A DNA stretch of 64,000 nucleotides from Paractinoplanes pyxinae (lineage in GTDB: Bacteria; Actinomycetota; Actinomycetes; Mycobacteriales; Micromonosporaceae): NCBI RefSeq assembly GCF_026626335.1, contig NZ_JAPNTZ010000003.1, forward strand, positions 310,001 to 374,000. Direction: 5' to 3'. How positions within the stretch are numbered: the stretch's first letter is position 1; each line of letters begins with the position of its first letter. The translations under genes and the position numbers were made by a program. The notes below the pieces were generated by a model that had not been told where the DNA came from, did not search any database, and was given only the letters and a program-made list of their open reading frames with translations. Below are positions 56,056-64,000 of the stretch, piece after piece.

Positions 56056-57207
56056 ATGGACCGCACTCCCCTCGGCATCGTCCTCAACGGCGTCACCGGC
56101 CGCATGGGCCTGCGACAACACCTGATCCGCTCGATCCTGGCCATCCGGCAGGACGGCGGCCTGCCGCTGCGCGACGGCACCGTGCTGTGGCCCGAGCCGG
56201 TGCTGGTCGGCCGCAGCGAGGCCAAGCTGCGCACCCTGGCCGAGCAACACGGCCTCACCGACTGGACCACCGACCTCGACGCCGCCCTGGCCCGCCCCGA
56301 CGTGCAGGTCTACTTCGACGCGCAGGTCACCTCGGCCCGGGTCAAGGCGTTGCGCGCCGCGATCGAGGCCGGCAAGCACATCTACACCGAGAAGCCGGTC
56401 GCCGAGAGTCTGGCCGAGGCGGTCGACCTGGCGCGCACCGCGGACGAGGCCGGCATCAAGCACGGCGTGGTGCAGGACAAGCTGTTCCTGCCCGGGCTGC
56501 AGAAGCTGCACCGGCTGGTGCGCGGCGGCTTCTTCGGGCGCGTCCTCTCCGTACGCGGGGAATTCGGTTATTGGGTTTTCGAGGGCGACTGGCAGGGGGC
56601 GCAGCGTCCCTCGTGGAACTACCGCGCGGCCGACGGCGGCGGCATCACGCTCGACATGTTCCCGCACTGGCACTACGTCCTCGAGCAGATCTTCGGCCCG
56701 GTCAACGCGGTCACGGCGCGCTCGGTGACGCACATCGACGAGCGCTGGGACGAGGCCGGCCAGCCGTACGCGGCGACCGCCGACGACGCGGTGTACGGCC
56801 TGTTCGAGCTGGACGGCGGGATCATCGCGCAGATCAACTCGTCGTGGGCCGTACGGGTCAATCGCGACGAGCTCGTCGAGTTCCAGGTCGACGGCACGCA
56901 CGGCAGCGCGGTGGCCGGCCTGCACCACTGCCGCATCCAGCCCCGCGCGGGCACGCCGAAGCCGGTGTGGGATCCGGACGTGCCGACCGCGCAGCGCTTC
57001 CGCGATCAGTGGCAAGAGGTTCCCGACAACGAGGTCTTCGTGAACGGCTTCCGCGCACAGTGGGAGCAGTTCCTGCGCTACGTCGCCGAGGACGGCCCCT
57101 ACACGGGCGACCTGTGGGCGGGCGCGCGCGGCGTGCAGGTGGCCGAGCTGGGCCTGCAGTCGTCGCGCGAGGGCCGCCGCCTCGAGATCCCGGAGCTGGG
57201 CCGATGA
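56056..57207 (+). CDS. Gfo/Idh/MocA-family oxidoreductase
   Basis: A 383-residue NAD(P)-dependent sugar oxidoreductase. The N-terminal Rossmann motif is GIVLNGVTGRMGL. The family's catalytic-site EKP is in IYTEKPVAESL. The C-terminal mixed sheet domain follows (RPSWNYRAADGGGITLDMFP, HWHYVLEQIFG). Members oxidise or reduce sugar hydroxyls. The ATG has ggagg 10 bases upstream. It is the first of four tightly joined genes and the only one that needs a nicotinamide cofactor. Confidence 0.92.
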   Translation: MDRTPLGIVLNGVTGRMGLRQHLIRSILAIRQDGGLPLRDGTVLWPEPVLVGRSEAKLRTLAEQHGLTDWTTDLDAALARPDVQVYFDAQVTSARVKALRAAIEAGKHIYTEKPVAESLAEAVDLARTADEAGIKHGVVQDKLFLPGLQKLHRLVRGGFFGRVLSVRGEFGYWVFEGDWQGAQRPSWNYRAADGGGITLDMFPHWHYVLEQIFGPVNAVTARSVTHIDERWDEAGQPYAATADDAVYGLFELDGGIIAQINSSWAVRVNRDELVEFQVDGTHGSAVAGLHHCRIQPRAGTPKPVWDPDVPTAQRFRDQWQEVPDNEVFVNGFRAQWEQFLRYVAEDGPYTGDLWAGARGVQVAELGLQSSREGRRLEIPELGR

Positions 57208-58298
57208 GGTTCAGCGGCCGGGGCAGCGAATTCACGGTCAAGAAGCCGTTCAAGAGCCGGATCGCGTACGCCGCCGCGCCCGTCACCGCCGACCAGCGCG
57301 CCGAGAACATCCCGGGCGCGCCGGCCGCCCTCGACTGGGAGACGACCCTGCGGTTCCGGCACCACCTGTGGTCGTACGGGTTCGGGGTGGCCGAGGCCAT
57401 GGACACCGCCCAGCGCGGCGCCGGCCTCGACTACCCGGCCACCCGCGAGCTGATCCGGCGCAGCGCGGCCGAGGCCCGCTCGGTCGGCGGGGCCATCGTG
57501 GCCGGCGTCGGCACCGACCAGCTGCCGCCCGGCCCGGCCACGATCGACGAAATCACGAAGGCCTATCTGGAGCAACTGCACGACGTACGGGACGCCGGCG
57601 CGACACCCGTGCTGATGTGCAGCCGGCATCTGGCCGCGGCGGCCCGCGACGCCGACGACTACAAGCGGGTGTACGGCGAACTGCTGACCCAGTCGGACAA
57701 GCCGGTGCTGCTGCACTGGCTCGGCGAGGCGTTCGACCCCGCGCTGGCCGGCTACTGGGGGCGGCACGAGACCGTACTGGAAATCATCGACGAGCACCGG
57801 GACCGGATCGACGGCATCAAGCTGTCGCTGCTCGACGCGGACTACGAGATCGCGATGCGCCGGCGGCTGCCCGCGGGCGTGCGGATGTACACCGGCGACG
57901 ACTTCAACTATCCGGCGCTCATCCGCGGCGACGAACAGGGCCACTCGGAGGCGTTGCTCGGTGTGCTCGCCGTGATCGCCCCGCCCGCCGCGACTGCTCT
58001 CCGGGCTCTGGACGTGGGCGACGTGACGACGTACGAGAAAATTCTCGGCCCGACACTGCCGCTGGCCCGCCACCTGTTCGCCGCGCCGACCTATCACTAC
58101 AAGACCGGGATCGTCTTCCTGAACTGGCTGGCCGGCCATCAGGACCACCTGACGATGGTGAACGGCGCCCAGTCGGGCCGCTCGCCGCAGCACCTGCTGA
58201 CGCTGATGCGGCTGGCCGACGAGGCTGGGCTGCTGCCGGACGCCGAGCTCGCGCAACATCGGGCCGACGCGTGGCTGACGACGGTGGGGCTGGCATGA
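57204..58298 (+). CDS. DUF993 (dihydrodipicolinate synthase-like) protein
   Basis: A 364-residue TIM-barrel protein of the DUF993 family, related to class I aldolases of the DHDPS type. Lys206 in DGIKLSLLD is in the right place for a Schiff-base lysine. Other conserved parts are ATPVLMCSRHLAAAARDADD, PVLLHWLGEAFDPAL and MYTGDDFNYP. A retro-aldol cleavage of a keto-sugar acid is plausible, but no activity is established for the family as far as I know. It overlaps both neighbours by 4 bases. Confidence 0.85.
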   Translation: MRFSGRGSEFTVKKPFKSRIAYAAAPVTADQRAENIPGAPAALDWETTLRFRHHLWSYGFGVAEAMDTAQRGAGLDYPATRELIRRSAAEARSVGGAIVAGVGTDQLPPGPATIDEITKAYLEQLHDVRDAGATPVLMCSRHLAAAARDADDYKRVYGELLTQSDKPVLLHWLGEAFDPALAGYWGRHETVLEIIDEHRDRIDGIKLSLLDADYEIAMRRRLPAGVRMYTGDDFNYPALIRGDEQGHSEALLGVLAVIAPPAATALRALDVGDVTTYEKILGPTLPLARHLFAAPTYHYKTGIVFLNWLAGHQDHLTMVNGAQSGRSPQHLLTLMRLADEAGLLPDAELAQHRADAWLTTVGLA

Positions 58299-59098
58299 GG
58301 GGCTTCTCGCTGAATCAGGCCACGACCAAACGGTGGCCGCTCGACGAGTTGGTGGCGGGCTGCGTCGAGGCCGGCGTCGAGGCGCTCGGGCTGTGGCGCG
58401 AAGAGGTTTCCGAGTACGGGACCGAGAAGGCGGCCGCCCTGGTCCGGGAGGCCGGGCTGACCGTCACGTCGCTGTGCCGGGGCGGCTTCTTCCAGCAGCC
58501 CGACTGGTACGACGAGAACCGGCGCGCGATCGACCAGGCCGCAACCCTGGGCACCGACACTTTGGTACTGGTCAGTGGCGGCCTGCCCGACGGAAGTCGC
58601 GACATCGACGGCGCGCGCAGGCACATCGGCGAGGCGATCGGTGCTTTGGTGCCGGACGCGCAGGCCGCGGGCGTCCGTCTGGCCATCGAGCCGCTGCACC
58701 CGATGTTCTGCTCGGACCGGTGCGTGGTGGCGACACTCGACCAGGCGCTCGATCTGGCCGCGCCTTATCCGGCGGCCGCGGTCGGGGTGGTCATCGACAC
58801 GTACCACCTCTGGTGGGACGACAAGGTGTGGGACGGGATAGCGCGGGCCGGTCGTGAGGACCGGTTGGCGTCGTTCCAGCTGGCCGACTGGATCACGCCG
58901 CTTCCGGCGGGGGTGCTGCTGGGCCGCGGATTGCCGGGGACCGGGTCGGTCGACATGCGGCGGTTCGCCCACGCCGTACGGGAAACCGGGTTCGATGGTT
59001 TTGTCGAGGTCGAGGTGTTCAACGAAGAGGTGTGGGCCCGGCCCGGCGCCGACGTGCTGGCCGAGGCGATCGCCGGCTACGAGGCGGCCGTCGCGTGA
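58295..59098 (+). CDS. Sugar phosphate isomerase/epimerase (AP endonuclease 2 family)
   Basis: A 267-residue TIM barrel of the xylose isomerase-like group. The metal ligands appear as Glu in LAIEPLHPMF, Asp and His in VVIDTYHLWWD, and Glu in FVEVEVFNEEVW. Members isomerise, epimerise or dehydrate keto-sugars. The start overlaps the DUF993 stop (ATGA) and the stop overlaps the next gene, so the proteins are made in step. Confidence 0.88.
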   Translation: MRGFSLNQATTKRWPLDELVAGCVEAGVEALGLWREEVSEYGTEKAAALVREAGLTVTSLCRGGFFQQPDWYDENRRAIDQAATLGTDTLVLVSGGLPDGSRDIDGARRHIGEAIGALVPDAQAAGVRLAIEPLHPMFCSDRCVVATLDQALDLAAPYPAAAVGVVIDTYHLWWDDKVWDGIARAGREDRLASFQLADWITPLPAGVLLGRGLPGTGSVDMRRFAHAVRETGFDGFVEVEVFNEEVWARPGADVLAEAIAGYEAAVA

Positions 59099-59796
59099 GA
59101 CTCGACCACGCCACCTATGTCACCGACCCGCAGCTGGACATCCGTCTAGCCCCGCGCCCCTACCTTCATCCCGTACGCACGTTGGGCGGCACTGTCGTCA
59201 CGGACGAATTGTGCTTCGACCACCCATGGCACCTGGGCGCGTCGGTGACCCTGGCCGACGTGAACGGCTGGAACTTCTGGGGCGGCCGGACGTACGTGCG
59301 CGATCAGGGCTACACGTGGCTCGACGACCACGGCAGCATCCGCCCGTCCGCGGACGGCCTGAAGTGGTGCGACGGCAACGGGCACACCGTCATGACGGAG
59401 CAGCGTGAAATCACCGAGTCGCTCGCGCCTGGCGGGTGGGAGCTTTCGTTCCGGTACGCGTTGACGGCGCCCACCGATCAGCCGGTGACCATCGGCAGTC
59501 CCGCTACCAACGGCCGCACCGGGGGAGCCGGCTACGGCGGCTTCTTCTGGCGCTGCCCACCCGGCCGGGCCGTCGCGTCCGAGCCCAACGGCAGCACCGC
59601 CGAAACTCTGACCGTGACCGTCGACGACAGCTACGCGCTGACGTTCAGGGGCCTGGCCGACGACGACCGCTGGTTCGTGCGAACCGAGGAGTACATCGGG
59701 GTCTGCGCCGCCCTGGCCTACGAGAAGCCCCTGCACATCCCGGCCGGCGGCACCGTCAGCCGGGCGCTGACGGTGCTCGTCCAGGACGTCGGTTAG
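59095..59796 (+). CDS. DUF6807 (PmoA-like) protein
   Basis: A 233-residue protein of the DUF6807/PmoA family. Landmarks are RPYLHPVRTLGG, FDHPWHLGASVTLADVNGWN, FWGGRTYV and GYGGFFWRCP. The family has conserved His residues and is commonly found beside Gfo/Idh/MocA genes in sugar clusters; its reaction is not established. GTG overlaps the previous stop. It is the last gene of the LacI-controlled operon and meets the convergent 83-residue gene by a 4-base overlap. Confidence 0.85.
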   Translation: MRLDHATYVTDPQLDIRLAPRPYLHPVRTLGGTVVTDELCFDHPWHLGASVTLADVNGWNFWGGRTYVRDQGYTWLDDHGSIRPSADGLKWCDGNGHTVMTEQREITESLAPGGWELSFRYALTAPTDQPVTIGSPATNGRTGGAGYGGFFWRCPPGRAVASEPNGSTAETLTVTVDDSYALTFRGLADDDRWFVRTEEYIGVCAALAYEKPLHIPAGGTVSRALTVLVQDVG

Positions 59797-60044
59797 GCCG
59801 CCACGTCGAGCTGGTTGAGGCGGTACCAGAAGCGGTCCTCGCCCTCGGGGATGTAGAACCGCTCGAGGTCGGCCGCCGCGAAACGAACCTCGTACTCCAG
59901 CTCGCCCCGAGTCGCGTCATAGCGGATGTCGGAGACGTGCCCGTACGACCCGGGCAGCAACGCGGCCACGGCCGGGCTGACCCGGACCTCGACCCCGAGC
60001 CCCAACCGGTTACCCACCACATGCGGTGCGACCACAGCCCTCAC
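59793..60044 (-). CDS. Small hypothetical protein
   Basis: An 83-residue acidic protein with a plausible alpha-beta pattern (YGHVSDIRYDATRGELEYEV, then FYIPEGEDRFWYRLNQLDVA). No family is recognised. GTG 60044 directly follows a ggagg; GTG 60035 has better spacing and may be the true start. It converges on the DUF6807 gene. Confidence 0.6.
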   Translation of the reverse strand: MRAVVAPHVVGNRLGLGVEVRVSPAVAALLPGSYGHVSDIRYDATRGELEYEVRFAAADLERFYIPEGEDRFWYRLNQLDVAA

Positions 60045-60117
60045 CCTCCGACGACGCGCTCAGCTACAGCCGCCAACGTTCGGCCGCCGGCCGGGCTAGT
60101 TGAGGTTTCCGCCGTCG

Positions 60118-60285
60118 TCATCCGGCGAGGTGCCGCCTGACCCCGGCGGCGCAGTGGTAACAGCGGTAGACATCGCCCTCCTGCCGGTACCACTCGTGGT
60201 CGCCGCAGTCGCGCCTGCCCTTGGGCACGAGCCCGATCAGCGCGAAGGGCAGCAACGTCCGCAGCCGCGTTCGGAATCGGTACAT
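60118..60285 (-). CDS. 55-residue protein with CxnCxxC-type cysteines
   Basis: A very short gene (MYRFRTRLRTLLPFALIGLV at the N-terminus). A hydrophobic patch is followed by KGRRDCGDHEWYRQEGDVYR and CYHCAAGVRRH. The Cys/His pattern (C, H, CxxC, H) suggests a small zinc ribbon. Similar miniature proteins occur in other actinomycetes. No clear ribosome binding site; TAGGCT lies 9 bases upstream of the ATG. Function unknown. Confidence 0.65.
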   Translation of the reverse strand: MYRFRTRLRTLLPFALIGLVPKGRRDCGDHEWYRQEGDVYRCYHCAAGVRRHLAG

Positions 60286-60344
60286 CTTCACGCCAGCCTA
60301 TCTTCCGGGTAAAGCTCATCGACTTGGTCCGTTGCCGGTGTGGG

Positions 60345-61223
60345 CTAGAACCTGAGGTGGGCGGCGACGGGCAGGTGGTCGCTGCCGGTGCGGGGGAGGG
60401 ACCACAGGGACGTCACGGTCAGGCCGCGGGCGAGGATCTGGTCTATTCGGGCCACCGGGGCCTTCGCGGGCCAGCTGAAGGCGAACGCCGGGTGGGTGTC
60501 GAGCTGGTTGGTGATCGGGCGCAGGCCGCGGTCCTGGACGGTGGCGTTCAGGTCGCCCAGCAGCAGCACGTGGTCGAGGGGTTCGGCCTTCAGCGCGGCG
60601 CCCAGGCGGACGGCGCTTTCGTCGCGGGGTGTGGTGGCGAAACCCGTCAGGCCCATGCGTACGGACGGCAGGTGGGCCACATAGACGGCGACGTCGCCGT
60701 GGGGGGTTCGGGCTACGGCGCGCAGGCCGCGGTTCCAGTCGGGGCCGAAGGCGGACGGGCGGATGTCGAGCGGCGCGTCCTCGGTGAGCGGGTGGCGGGA
60801 CCAGAGCGCGACCGTGCCGTGTGCGGCCCGGTACGGGTAGGCCGTTCCGAAGGCCTCGTCGTACACCGGAAGGGCCTCCGGAAGGACTTCGCTGAGCGCC
60901 ACCAAGTCGGGGGAGACGCGCAGCAGTTCGCGGACCGTGCCGGCCGGGTCGCGGTTCTCGTCGCTCGCGTTGTGCTGTACGGCGATCAGGTCGTGGCCGT
61001 CGTCGCCGGGCAGCAGGGCCGGCCCGAACAGCGCGAACCAGGCGATCAGCGGCAGCAGCACGGCCGGCAGGGACACCGCCGGGCGGCGGCGCCAGGCGAG
61101 CAGGGCCAGCATCGGGATGGTCAGGCCGAGCCACGGCAGGAACGTCTCGACGATGCCGCCGGCCGGGATGAACCGGTGCCCCACCAGCACCACGGCCACC
61201 AGGACGGCCAGCAGAACGATCAC
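60345..61223 (-). CDS. Membrane-anchored endonuclease/exonuclease/phosphatase-family protein
   Basis: A 292-residue protein. Three N-terminal membrane helices (residues 1-75: VLLAVLVAVVLVGHRF and others) precede an EEP domain. That domain starts at DLIAVQHNASDENRD. The catalytic signatures are LLLGDLNATVQD, DQILARGL and the final GSDHLPVAAHL. The active site faces outside. Relatives hydrolyse DNA, lipids or phosphoesters. GTG 61223 overlaps the MFS stop (GTGA). Confidence 0.88.
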   Translation of the reverse strand: MIVLLAVLVAVVLVGHRFIPAGGIVETFLPWLGLTIPMLALLAWRRRPAVSLPAVLLPLIAWFALFGPALLPGDDGHDLIAVQHNASDENRDPAGTVRELLRVSPDLVALSEVLPEALPVYDEAFGTAYPYRAAHGTVALWSRHPLTEDAPLDIRPSAFGPDWNRGLRAVARTPHGDVAVYVAHLPSVRMGLTGFATTPRDESAVRLGAALKAEPLDHVLLLGDLNATVQDRGLRPITNQLDTHPAFAFSWPAKAPVARIDQILARGLTVTSLWSLPRTGSDHLPVAAHLRF

Positions 61224-62461
61224 CGCTGGATGGTCGCAGGCTGGATCAAGTAGCCGTTGCGAGGAGTGCGGGCGACCCAGGCCACGATCGGGCCGGCGGC
61301 GACCGCGGCCAGCACGAAGATGGCGGCGATCAGCCACCAGCCCCAGGCGCCGGTGTGGATGGCCAGGAAGGTCAGGGCGGCCGGGCCCAGCGTCTTCGGG
61401 ACGCCGCCGACCGACTTGCTGGCGCCCATGTAGGCGCCGCGCTGGTCGGGTGGGGGCACCTCGGTCTGCAGGAACCACTGGGCGCCGGACAACCACAGTT
61501 CGGTGGTGGTGACCAGCACGATCGACAGGGCCAGCAGGCCGATCGTCACCCAGCCGTGGGTCGAGGAGGTCAGGCCGACCACCGGGCAGGCGACGACGCT
61601 GGCCAGGGCGGCCCAGCGCAGCAGGCGGGCCGAGCCCGCGATGCTGTCGGCGCCGCGGGTGGCCCGCACCTGCAGGGCCACGGCCATCACCGTGTTCAGG
61701 GCGAACAGCGCGCCCAGCAGCGGCTTCGGGGCGTCGGTCATGGTGATCGCCCACAGCGGGATCACCTCGCCGAACAGTGTCGCGTTGAGCCACAGCACGC
61801 CGAACAGGCCGGCCAGCGCGGTGTACGGGTGGTCGCGCAGCACACCCCACGGGCTGGGCCGCGGGCCGGCCGTCTCCTCGAGCGGCGCCACGGCCGGCAT
61901 GCGGGCCACGAAGATCGCGTTGAGCACGAGCCCCACCGCGTTGGCCAGCACCAAGGTCAGCAGGCCGGCGCGCGAGTCGAGGGCCAGCGCCGCCGCGCCG
62001 AGGCCCGAGCCGACGGTGAAACCCACATTGAGGTACGCCCGGTTGAAGGCCATCGTGCGTACCCGGTCCTCACGCCCGACGGCTGCCGCGATGTAGACCA
62101 TCCGACCCGAGTTGGCCAGCGTGTCGGCCGTCGCTTCGGCCGCGATGACCAGCAGGAAGGTCCAGAAGCCGCCGGTCAGCGGGTAGGCCGCGAAGGCCGC
62201 CGCCCCGGCCAGCGCCCCGATCACCCAGGCCCGTTGCCCGCCGATCCGGTCGGCCAGGTGGCCCAGCGGCAGCGAGCCGACCAGGCCGATCAGTCCGGCC
62301 AGCGAGAAGCCCAGCCCGACCTGCACCGGCGTCAGCCCGACGTAGAGCGTGAAGAAGACGACGCTGCCGGTCAGATAGGTGCCGCTGCCGATCCCCAGCA
62401 CCGCCGACTGGGTGGCCAGCCGTCGTGGTAACCCGGGCGGCGGCAGGATATTTGTCAGCAC
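61220..62461 (-). CDS. MFS transporter
   Basis: A 413-residue transporter with 12 predicted helices. The MFS loop 2-3 motif is GHLADRIGGQRAW. The second half opens after RPSPWGVLRDHPY. VPPPDQRGAYMGASKSVGGV is a typical late loop. It resembles drug/efflux members, but no substrate can be named. GTG 62461 overlaps the end of the upstream LysR gene, so regulator, transporter and hydrolase appear to form one operon. Confidence 0.9.
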   Translation of the reverse strand: MLTNILPPPGLPRRLATQSAVLGIGSGTYLTGSVVFFTLYVGLTPVQVGLGFSLAGLIGLVGSLPLGHLADRIGGQRAWVIGALAGAAAFAAYPLTGGFWTFLLVIAAEATADTLANSGRMVYIAAAVGREDRVRTMAFNRAYLNVGFTVGSGLGAAALALDSRAGLLTLVLANAVGLVLNAIFVARMPAVAPLEETAGPRPSPWGVLRDHPYTALAGLFGVLWLNATLFGEVIPLWAITMTDAPKPLLGALFALNTVMAVALQVRATRGADSIAGSARLLRWAALASVVACPVVGLTSSTHGWVTIGLLALSIVLVTTTELWLSGAQWFLQTEVPPPDQRGAYMGASKSVGGVPKTLGPAALTFLAIHTGAWGWWLIAAIFVLAAVAAGPIVAWVARTPRNGYLIQPATIQR

Positions 62462-63351
62462 GCCCCGATCGTAAGGATGGTGGTGAATGCTTCGCTGACC
62501 CGTTCGCGCAGCCACGCGTGGGCCGGGTCGCTGTCGTAGCGCTGATGCCAGGCACACACGATCGGCGGATCCGGCAGGGCGAACGGCAACGGGACGGTGG
62601 CCAGCCCGAACGCCTCGGCCAGGGGGCGCCAGGTGAGCTCGGGCGCGGTCAGCACGGCTTCGCTGGTGGCCACGATGTGCGCCGCGGCGGCGGTCGTGCC
62701 GACGGCGGCGAGCACCCGGCGCTGCCGGCCGTGTGCTTCGAGGACGGCGTCGACCGGATCGGTGAGGCGGCCGCGGCGCGAGATCAGCACATGCGGCCGT
62801 GAAGCGTAGGCTGCGAGATCCAGCGGCTGATGCTCGCGCAGCACGGCGACGAAACGGTCGTGCCCCACCGTCTCGTGCCGGATCTCGGGCAGCGCCGGCT
62901 CGCCGGCCCCGATCGCGAGGTCGACCCGCCCGTGCCGCAGCTCGTCGGTGTCGGCTGCCGCCTCGGCCAGGAATCGCAGCCGTACGCCCGGAGCCTGCGC
63001 GCCCATGTCGGCCAGCAGCGGCGGCGCGAGCGCGGTGGCCAGGGCGTCGTGGCACTGCAAGGTGAACACGCGGTCGAGCCCGGCCAGGTCGAGCTCGCGG
63101 CTCGGCGCCAGCACCACCCGTGTACGTCGAAGCAGCTCACCGACCTCGTCGCGAACGGCCAGCGCGTACGGCGTAGGGGTCATGGTCCGCCCGGTGCGCA
63201 CGAGAATGTCGTCGCCCGTGAGCCGTCGCAGCCGCCCGAGGCTGCGGCTGACCGCCGGCGACGACAACCGCAGCCGCTGCGCCGCCCCGGCCACGCTGCC
63301 CTCCTCGAGCAGCGCGTCCAGCACGGTCAGCAGATTCAGATCCAGTTGCAC
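62455..63351 (-). CDS. LysR-family transcriptional regulator
   Basis: A 298-residue regulator. The N-terminal winged helix is SVAGAAQRLRLSSPAVSRSL (residues 19-38). The effector domain follows (VFTLQCHDALATALAPPLLA; VDLAIGAGEPALPEI). It is the first gene of an operon with the MFS transporter and is divergent from the monophosphatase-like gene with 66 bp between starts. Both directions are likely targets. TACGAT lies 8 bases before the GTG. Confidence 0.9.
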   Translation of the reverse strand: MQLDLNLLTVLDALLEEGSVAGAAQRLRLSSPAVSRSLGRLRRLTGDDILVRTGRTMTPTPYALAVRDEVGELLRRTRVVLAPSRELDLAGLDRVFTLQCHDALATALAPPLLADMGAQAPGVRLRFLAEAAADTDELRHGRVDLAIGAGEPALPEIRHETVGHDRFVAVLREHQPLDLAAYASRPHVLISRRGRLTDPVDAVLEAHGRQRRVLAAVGTTAAAAHIVATSEAVLTAPELTWRPLAEAFGLATVPLPFALPDPPIVCAWHQRYDSDPAHAWLRERVSEAFTTILTIGAC

Positions 63352-63417
63352 GACGGTAAATCGTAGTCTAACGACGTTGCACTGGACTTAACGCTGAGCC
63401 GGGCCGACAGTCGAAGC

Positions 63418-64000
63418 ATGCAGAAACTGATGACCGCAACCGTCGAAGCCGTCCGGGCCGCCGCCACCCGGGTCACGCGTCCCGAGACCCCACCGACCAC
63501 CTCGACCGACCTGTTCGCGGCGCTCCGGGCCAACGACGAAGCCGTGTCCGATGTGCTCCGCCCGGCCCTGCTCGCCGCGTTGCCCGGCTCGCGGTGGTCC
63601 GACGACGAGCACGGCTCGGGTCCGATGCCCGGCGGCGACTGGTGGGTCGTCGACCCGGTCGGCGGCAACATGAACGCGGTGCAGAGCCTGGCCGACTGGA
63701 ACGTCGGCGTCAGCCTGGTCCGCGACGGCCGCCCGGCGCTGGCCGTGCTCCACGCGCCCGTGGCCGGCGAGACGTTCACCGCGATCGCCGGCGAAGGCGC
63801 GTTCCTGAACGACGTACCGGCAAGGGTTTCGGCCAAGACCGACCTGTCGCTCGCCCTCACCGGCACGGGCCAGGCCCAGCCGACCCGCGACCCCGCGCAC
63901 GCCCGCCGGGCCGGTGACGCCATCGCCGCCATGATGCGCAGCGCCTTGTACGTGCGAGCGTCAGTCCCGGTCGGCCAGCAACTCGCCCAGGTCGCCGCCG
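63418..64000 (+). CDS. Inositol monophosphatase-like protein (3' end outside window)
   Basis: The first 194 residues are visible; the frame is open at the window edge. The protein aligns with the inositol monophosphatase fold: SDDEHGSG in place of the metal-binding EE motif, WWVVDPVGGNMNAVQ in place of DPLDGTxNF, then VLHAPVAGETFTAIAGEGAF. The key DG of the metal site is replaced by GG, so catalysis may be altered or lost. It is divergent from a LysR gene and may be its target. Confidence 0.8.
   Translation, partial: MQKLMTATVEAVRAAATRVTRPETPPTTSTDLFAALRANDEAVSDVLRPALLAALPGSRWSDDEHGSGPMPGGDWWVVDPVGGNMNAVQSLADWNVGVSLVRDGRPALAVLHAPVAGETFTAIAGEGAFLNDVPARVSAKTDLSLALTGTGQAQPTRDPAHARRAGDAIAAMMRSALYVRASVPVGQQLAQVAA

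Overview
The window is very GC-rich, with third-position G/C bias, frequent GTG and TTG starts, many 4-base ATGA/GTGA stop-start overlaps and many apparently leaderless genes. These traits fit an actinomycete. The gene content (form I CO dehydrogenase, a c-di-AMP riboswitch ahead of an NlpC/P60 gene, GH1, pectin enzymes, ACC deaminase) suggests a soil or plant-associated member, perhaps Actinoplanes or another Micromonosporaceae. The family assignment is an inference. No rRNA, tRNA, phage or CRISPR array was seen.

Layout. 1-4.7 kb: HerA-like ATPase cut by the left edge, patatin-like lipase, a small unknown, a two-HIRAN protein and a DUF6624 protein. 4.7-8.8 kb: coupled SulP transporter, GH13 enzyme and M24 peptidase. 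8.8-16 kb: small acidic protein with a sigma-B-like promoter, alpha/beta hydrolase, ThDP enzyme, AlkZ-like protein, a cytochrome P450 truncated by an in-frame TAG, a membrane protein and a glycosyltransferase. 16-21 kb: secreted phytase-like protein, TetR, acyl-CoA synthetase, membrane protein and a repeat-containing gene with a frameshift. 21.2-22.3 kb: a decayed IS30-family element. 22.3-31.5 kb: NlpC/P60 gene behind a c-di-AMP riboswitch, then a divergent eight-gene form I CO dehydrogenase locus (coxM-S-L, XdhC-YHS, mobA-like, coxD, coxG, coxE). 31.5-39.6 kb: TetR/CPBP pair, LysR, GntR-ACC deaminase operon, SigB/F-like sigma factor, GH1 glucosidase, SnoaL-like protein, serine hydrolase. 39.6-46.2 kb: an envelope module of two paralogous lipoproteins, a MacB-type exporter and a divergent two-component system. 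46-50.7 kb: inositol monophosphatase, MerR pair, secreted lipoprotein with ECF sigma/anti-sigma, NADP oxidoreductase. 50.7-59.8 kb: pectate lyase, a 38-bp tandem palindromic repeat array, pectinesterase, a barstar-DUF402 fusion, and a LacI regulator divergent from a four-gene sugar-catabolism cassette. 59.8-64 kb: two small proteins, an EEP hydrolase, an MFS transporter, a LysR regulator and a divergent monophosphatase-like gene cut by the right edge.

How the genes may work together. The strongest system-level reading is a pectin regulon. Near-identical 14-bp LacI-type palindromes lie upstream of the pectate lyase, upstream of the pectinesterase, and between the lacI gene and the oxidoreductase/DUF993/TIM-barrel/DUF6807 operon. 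One local LacI repressor therefore probably coordinates pectin attack outside the cell with a poorly characterised catabolic route inside it. The CO dehydrogenase locus carries structural and maturation genes together and may provide energy from trace CO. The two-component system sits divergent from its likely exporter target, with a direct repeat of the OmpR/PhoB type between them.
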